Shown: in pieces, positions 5,150-6,840 of the stretch
Layout of the letters: each line of letters opens with the position of its first letter
Numbering within the stretch: the first letter of the stretch is position 1
From: Ruminococcaceae bacterium UBA1244
Lineage (GTDB): Bacteria; Bacillota; Clostridia; Oscillospirales; Acutalibacteraceae
Assembly (NCBI GenBank): GCA_002308635.1
Contig: DBWG01000097.1
Location: 20,216 to 27,055, forward strand
Length of the DNA stretch: 6,840 nt
Direction: 5' to 3'
Notes under the pieces: model-generated
Told to the model about the DNA's origin: nothing
Databases searched by the model: none
What the model saw: the letters and a program-made list of their open reading frames with translations, nothing else
Translations under genes and position numbers: made by a program

Positions 5150-6840
5150 ATGTTAAAAGATTCTTGGAGCGTATTCAAAAGCGGAACCGATATCAGAGGT
5201 GTTGCTGTAGACGGCGCAGGCTTTGAAGTAAATATGACAGAGGATGCCGTAAGAGCTATGATAAACGGCTTTGTACTCTGGCTCTGCAAAAAAACAGGCA
5301 AAACTGCTCCCGAACTAAAGATCTCCGTAGGACGTGATTCACGCATCTCAGGTCCTGCTATCGCTAAAACCACCATAAAGACCCTTGTAAATTCGGGAGT
5401 CCTCGTTGTTGACTGCGACATGGCTTCAACTCCTGCAATGTTTATGACTACAGTAGAGCTGGGCTGCGACGGTGCAGTACAGATCACTGCAAGCCATCAC
5501 CCCTATTACAGAAACGGCCTTAAATTCTTTACCCGTGAGGGCGGTCTTGAGGGCAGCGATATCACAGCTATCCTTGAATATGCTCAGAACAACGAAAAAC
5601 CGGAGTTCAGTGACTGCGGCAGAATCGTTGAAAACGACTTTATGACGTATTATGCAGGCATCCTCCGTGAGATCATCAAGAAGGGCGTAAACTCAAAGGA
5701 CGACTATCACCATCCCCTCAAGGGCTTTAAGATCGTTGTTGACGCAGGCAACGGTGTCGGCGGCTTCTATGCCTATGACGTTCTCGGACTTCTCGGCGCA
5801 GACGTAAGAGGCAGCCAGTTCCTCGATCCCAACGGTATGTTCCCGAACCACATCCCGAATCCTGAGGACAAGGACGCTATGGCGGCTATCTGTGAGGCTG
5901 TTAAATATGCGGGCGCAGATCTCGGCGTTATCTTTGACACCGACGTTGACCGCTGCGGCGCTGTAGGCCCTGACGGAAAAGAGATCAACCGCAACCGTCT
6001 TGTTGCTCTTGCGGCAGCTATCGCACTCGAAGGAAACAACAAGGGCGGACTTATCGTTACCGATTCCATCACATCCTCCGGTCTTAAAGAGTTTATCGAA
6101 AAGGATCTCGGCGGAAAGCACCTCAGATTCAAGAGAGGCTATAAGAACGTTATCGACGAGGCAATAAGACAGAACGAAAACAAAGTGAACTGCCCGCTTG
6201 CCATCGAAACATCAGGCCATGCCGCTATGAAAGAAAACTACTTCCTTGATGACGGCGCATATCTTGTAACAAAGATCATCATTAAGGCTGCACAGCTCCG
6301 CAAGGAGGGCAAAACTCTTGACAGCCTCATCGCAAACCTCAAAGAGCCTGTTGAGAGCAAGGAGATCAGAATAAAGATAACCGAAAAGGATTTCCGTTCC
6401 TACGGCGAAAAGGTCATCAAGGAACTCAACAAATTTGCTGCCGGAAAGAAAGATTTCAAAATCGCTGACGACAACCATGAGGGTATCCGTGTTTCATTCG
6501 GAAAGAATGACGGCGACGGCTGGTTCCTGCTCCGTCTGAGCGTTCACGACCCGATCATGCCGCTGAATATCGAAAGCGACAGCGAGGGCGGCGTTGAAAA
6601 GATCTACGCAAAGATAAAGCCGTTCCTTGAGGACTGCGAGGGTCTTGATACCTATGTAAAGAAAGCTGTTCCCGCAAAGACAAAGAAGGAAGCTCCTCTC
6701 ACCGTAGTCGAAGGCAAAAAGAAAGCCTCTGCTGCTTCTGCAAAAGATGCAAAGGAACCTGTTCTCACAGTAGTTGATAAAGCCAAGACCGCTCCCGTAA
6801 AGGAAGAAGCTCCTAAGGCTGAACCCGCTCCCGCTAAGGA
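5150..6840 (+). CDS. Divergent phosphoglucomutase/phosphomannomutase-family protein, C-terminus cut by window edge
   Basis: An open frame of 563 complete codons without a stop, from ATG at 5150. It is an alpha-D-phosphohexomutase homologue, but not a close relative of the one at 2054-3775. Motifs in order: TDIRG (13-17), catalytic loop TASHHP (113-118, Ser115), NGLKFF (122-127), metal loop DTDVDR (263-268; Asp263, 265, 267), KRGYKNV (328-334), sugar loop ETSGH (353-357) and, where RPSGTEP is normal, RLSVHDPIMPLN (462-473). Serine and metal ligands remain, so phosphotransfer is possible. The altered phosphate loop suggests a different substrate or altered binding. I recall similar loops in a bacterial/plant chloroplast subfamily annotated as phosphomannomutase/phosphoglucomutase. 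From about 505 a K/A/P/E-rich tail begins, with APLTVVEGKKKA (515-526) echoed by PVLTVVDKAKTA (537-548). It has a good ribosome site and may share a transcript with the upstream membrane protein. Confidence 0.88.
   Translation, partial: MLKDSWSVFKSGTDIRGVAVDGAGFEVNMTEDAVRAMINGFVLWLCKKTGKTAPELKISVGRDSRISGPAIAKTTIKTLVNSGVLVVDCDMASTPAMFMTTVELGCDGAVQITASHHPYYRNGLKFFTREGGLEGSDITAILEYAQNNEKPEFSDCGRIVENDFMTYYAGILREIIKKGVNSKDDYHHPLKGFKIVVDAGNGVGGFYAYDVLGLLGADVRGSQFLDPNGMFPNHIPNPEDKDAMAAICEAVKYAGADLGVIFDTDVDRCGAVGPDGKEINRNRLVALAAAIALEGNNKGGLIVTDSITSSGLKEFIEKDLGGKHLRFKRGYKNVIDEAIRQNENKVNCPLAIETSGHAAMKENYFLDDGAYLVTKIIIKAAQLRKEGKTLDSLIANLKEPVESKEIRIKITEKDFRSYGEKVIKELNKFAAGKKDFKIADDNHEGIRVSFGKNDGDGWFLLRLSVHDPIMPLNIESDSEGGVEKIYAKIKPFLEDCEGLDTYVKKAVPAKTKKEAPLTVVEGKKKASAASAKDAKEPVLTVVDKAKTAPVKEEAPKAEPAPAK

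Noticed and set aside
5134..6478. Several antisense and shifted frames of 80-140 codons across the second mutase and the other large genes
   Set aside because: They are shadows of well-supported genes, lack ribosome sites and have no domain-like translations.
1..6840. CRISPR array, tRNA, rRNA, transposase, toxin-antitoxin or phage-defence module
   Set aside because: No regularly spaced repeats, no cloverleaf or rRNA-like sequence, and no protein with relevant motifs was seen on either strand.

Overview
The window reads like a chromosomal segment of a Gram-positive, low-to-mid GC Firmicute of the Ruminococcus/Oscillospiraceae kind. This is inferred from strong AGGAGG-type ribosome binding sites, AT-rich promoters, gene content and codon use, not from a marker gene. 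It holds five protein genes, one cut by the right edge. There is no rRNA, tRNA, CRISPR array, transposase or phage gene.

Left third (1-2053): a two-gene minus-strand operon. A 76-residue DUF3343 protein (putative sulfur/selenium carrier-like) overlaps by 4 bases (GTGA) the GTG start of a class-V aminotransferase-fold cysteine desulfurase of the EF2568 type. Together they suggest mobilisation and handover of sulfur or selenium from cysteine or selenocysteine. The pair is bracketed by non-coding sequence carrying a shared 28-base direct repeat (25 of 28 identical; 100-127 and 1790-1817) and a palindrome CGGCA-N3-TGCCG. These look like dispersed intergenic repeats. The first bases of the window contain a Shine-Dalgarno sequence for a further minus-strand gene just outside it.

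Middle (1932-4122): a PgcA-like phosphoglucomutase/phosphomannomutase on the minus strand. All four alpha-D-phosphohexomutase active-site loops are intact. It has a good promoter with phased A-tracts behind it and a convincing Rho-independent terminator. A 347-base AT-rich divergent promoter region separates it from the plus-strand genes.

Right (4123-6840): a single-pass membrane protein whose outer part appears to be two related beta-rich domains of the lipocalin-like/DUF5640 style. It is followed after 94 bases by a second phosphohexomutase homologue (5150 to the edge). That homologue keeps the catalytic serine and metal loops but has a substituted phosphate-binding loop (SVHDP in place of SGTEP), TASHHP instead of TASHNP, and a long K/A/P/E-rich C-terminal tail with a repeated LTVV motif. 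It is the most unusual gene here. Its sugar phosphate substrate cannot be told from sequence.

I found no clear multi-gene novel system. The points most worth following up are the divergent mutase with its repeat tail, the duplicated membrane-anchored domain next to it, and the repeat-bracketed sulfur/selenium gene pair.
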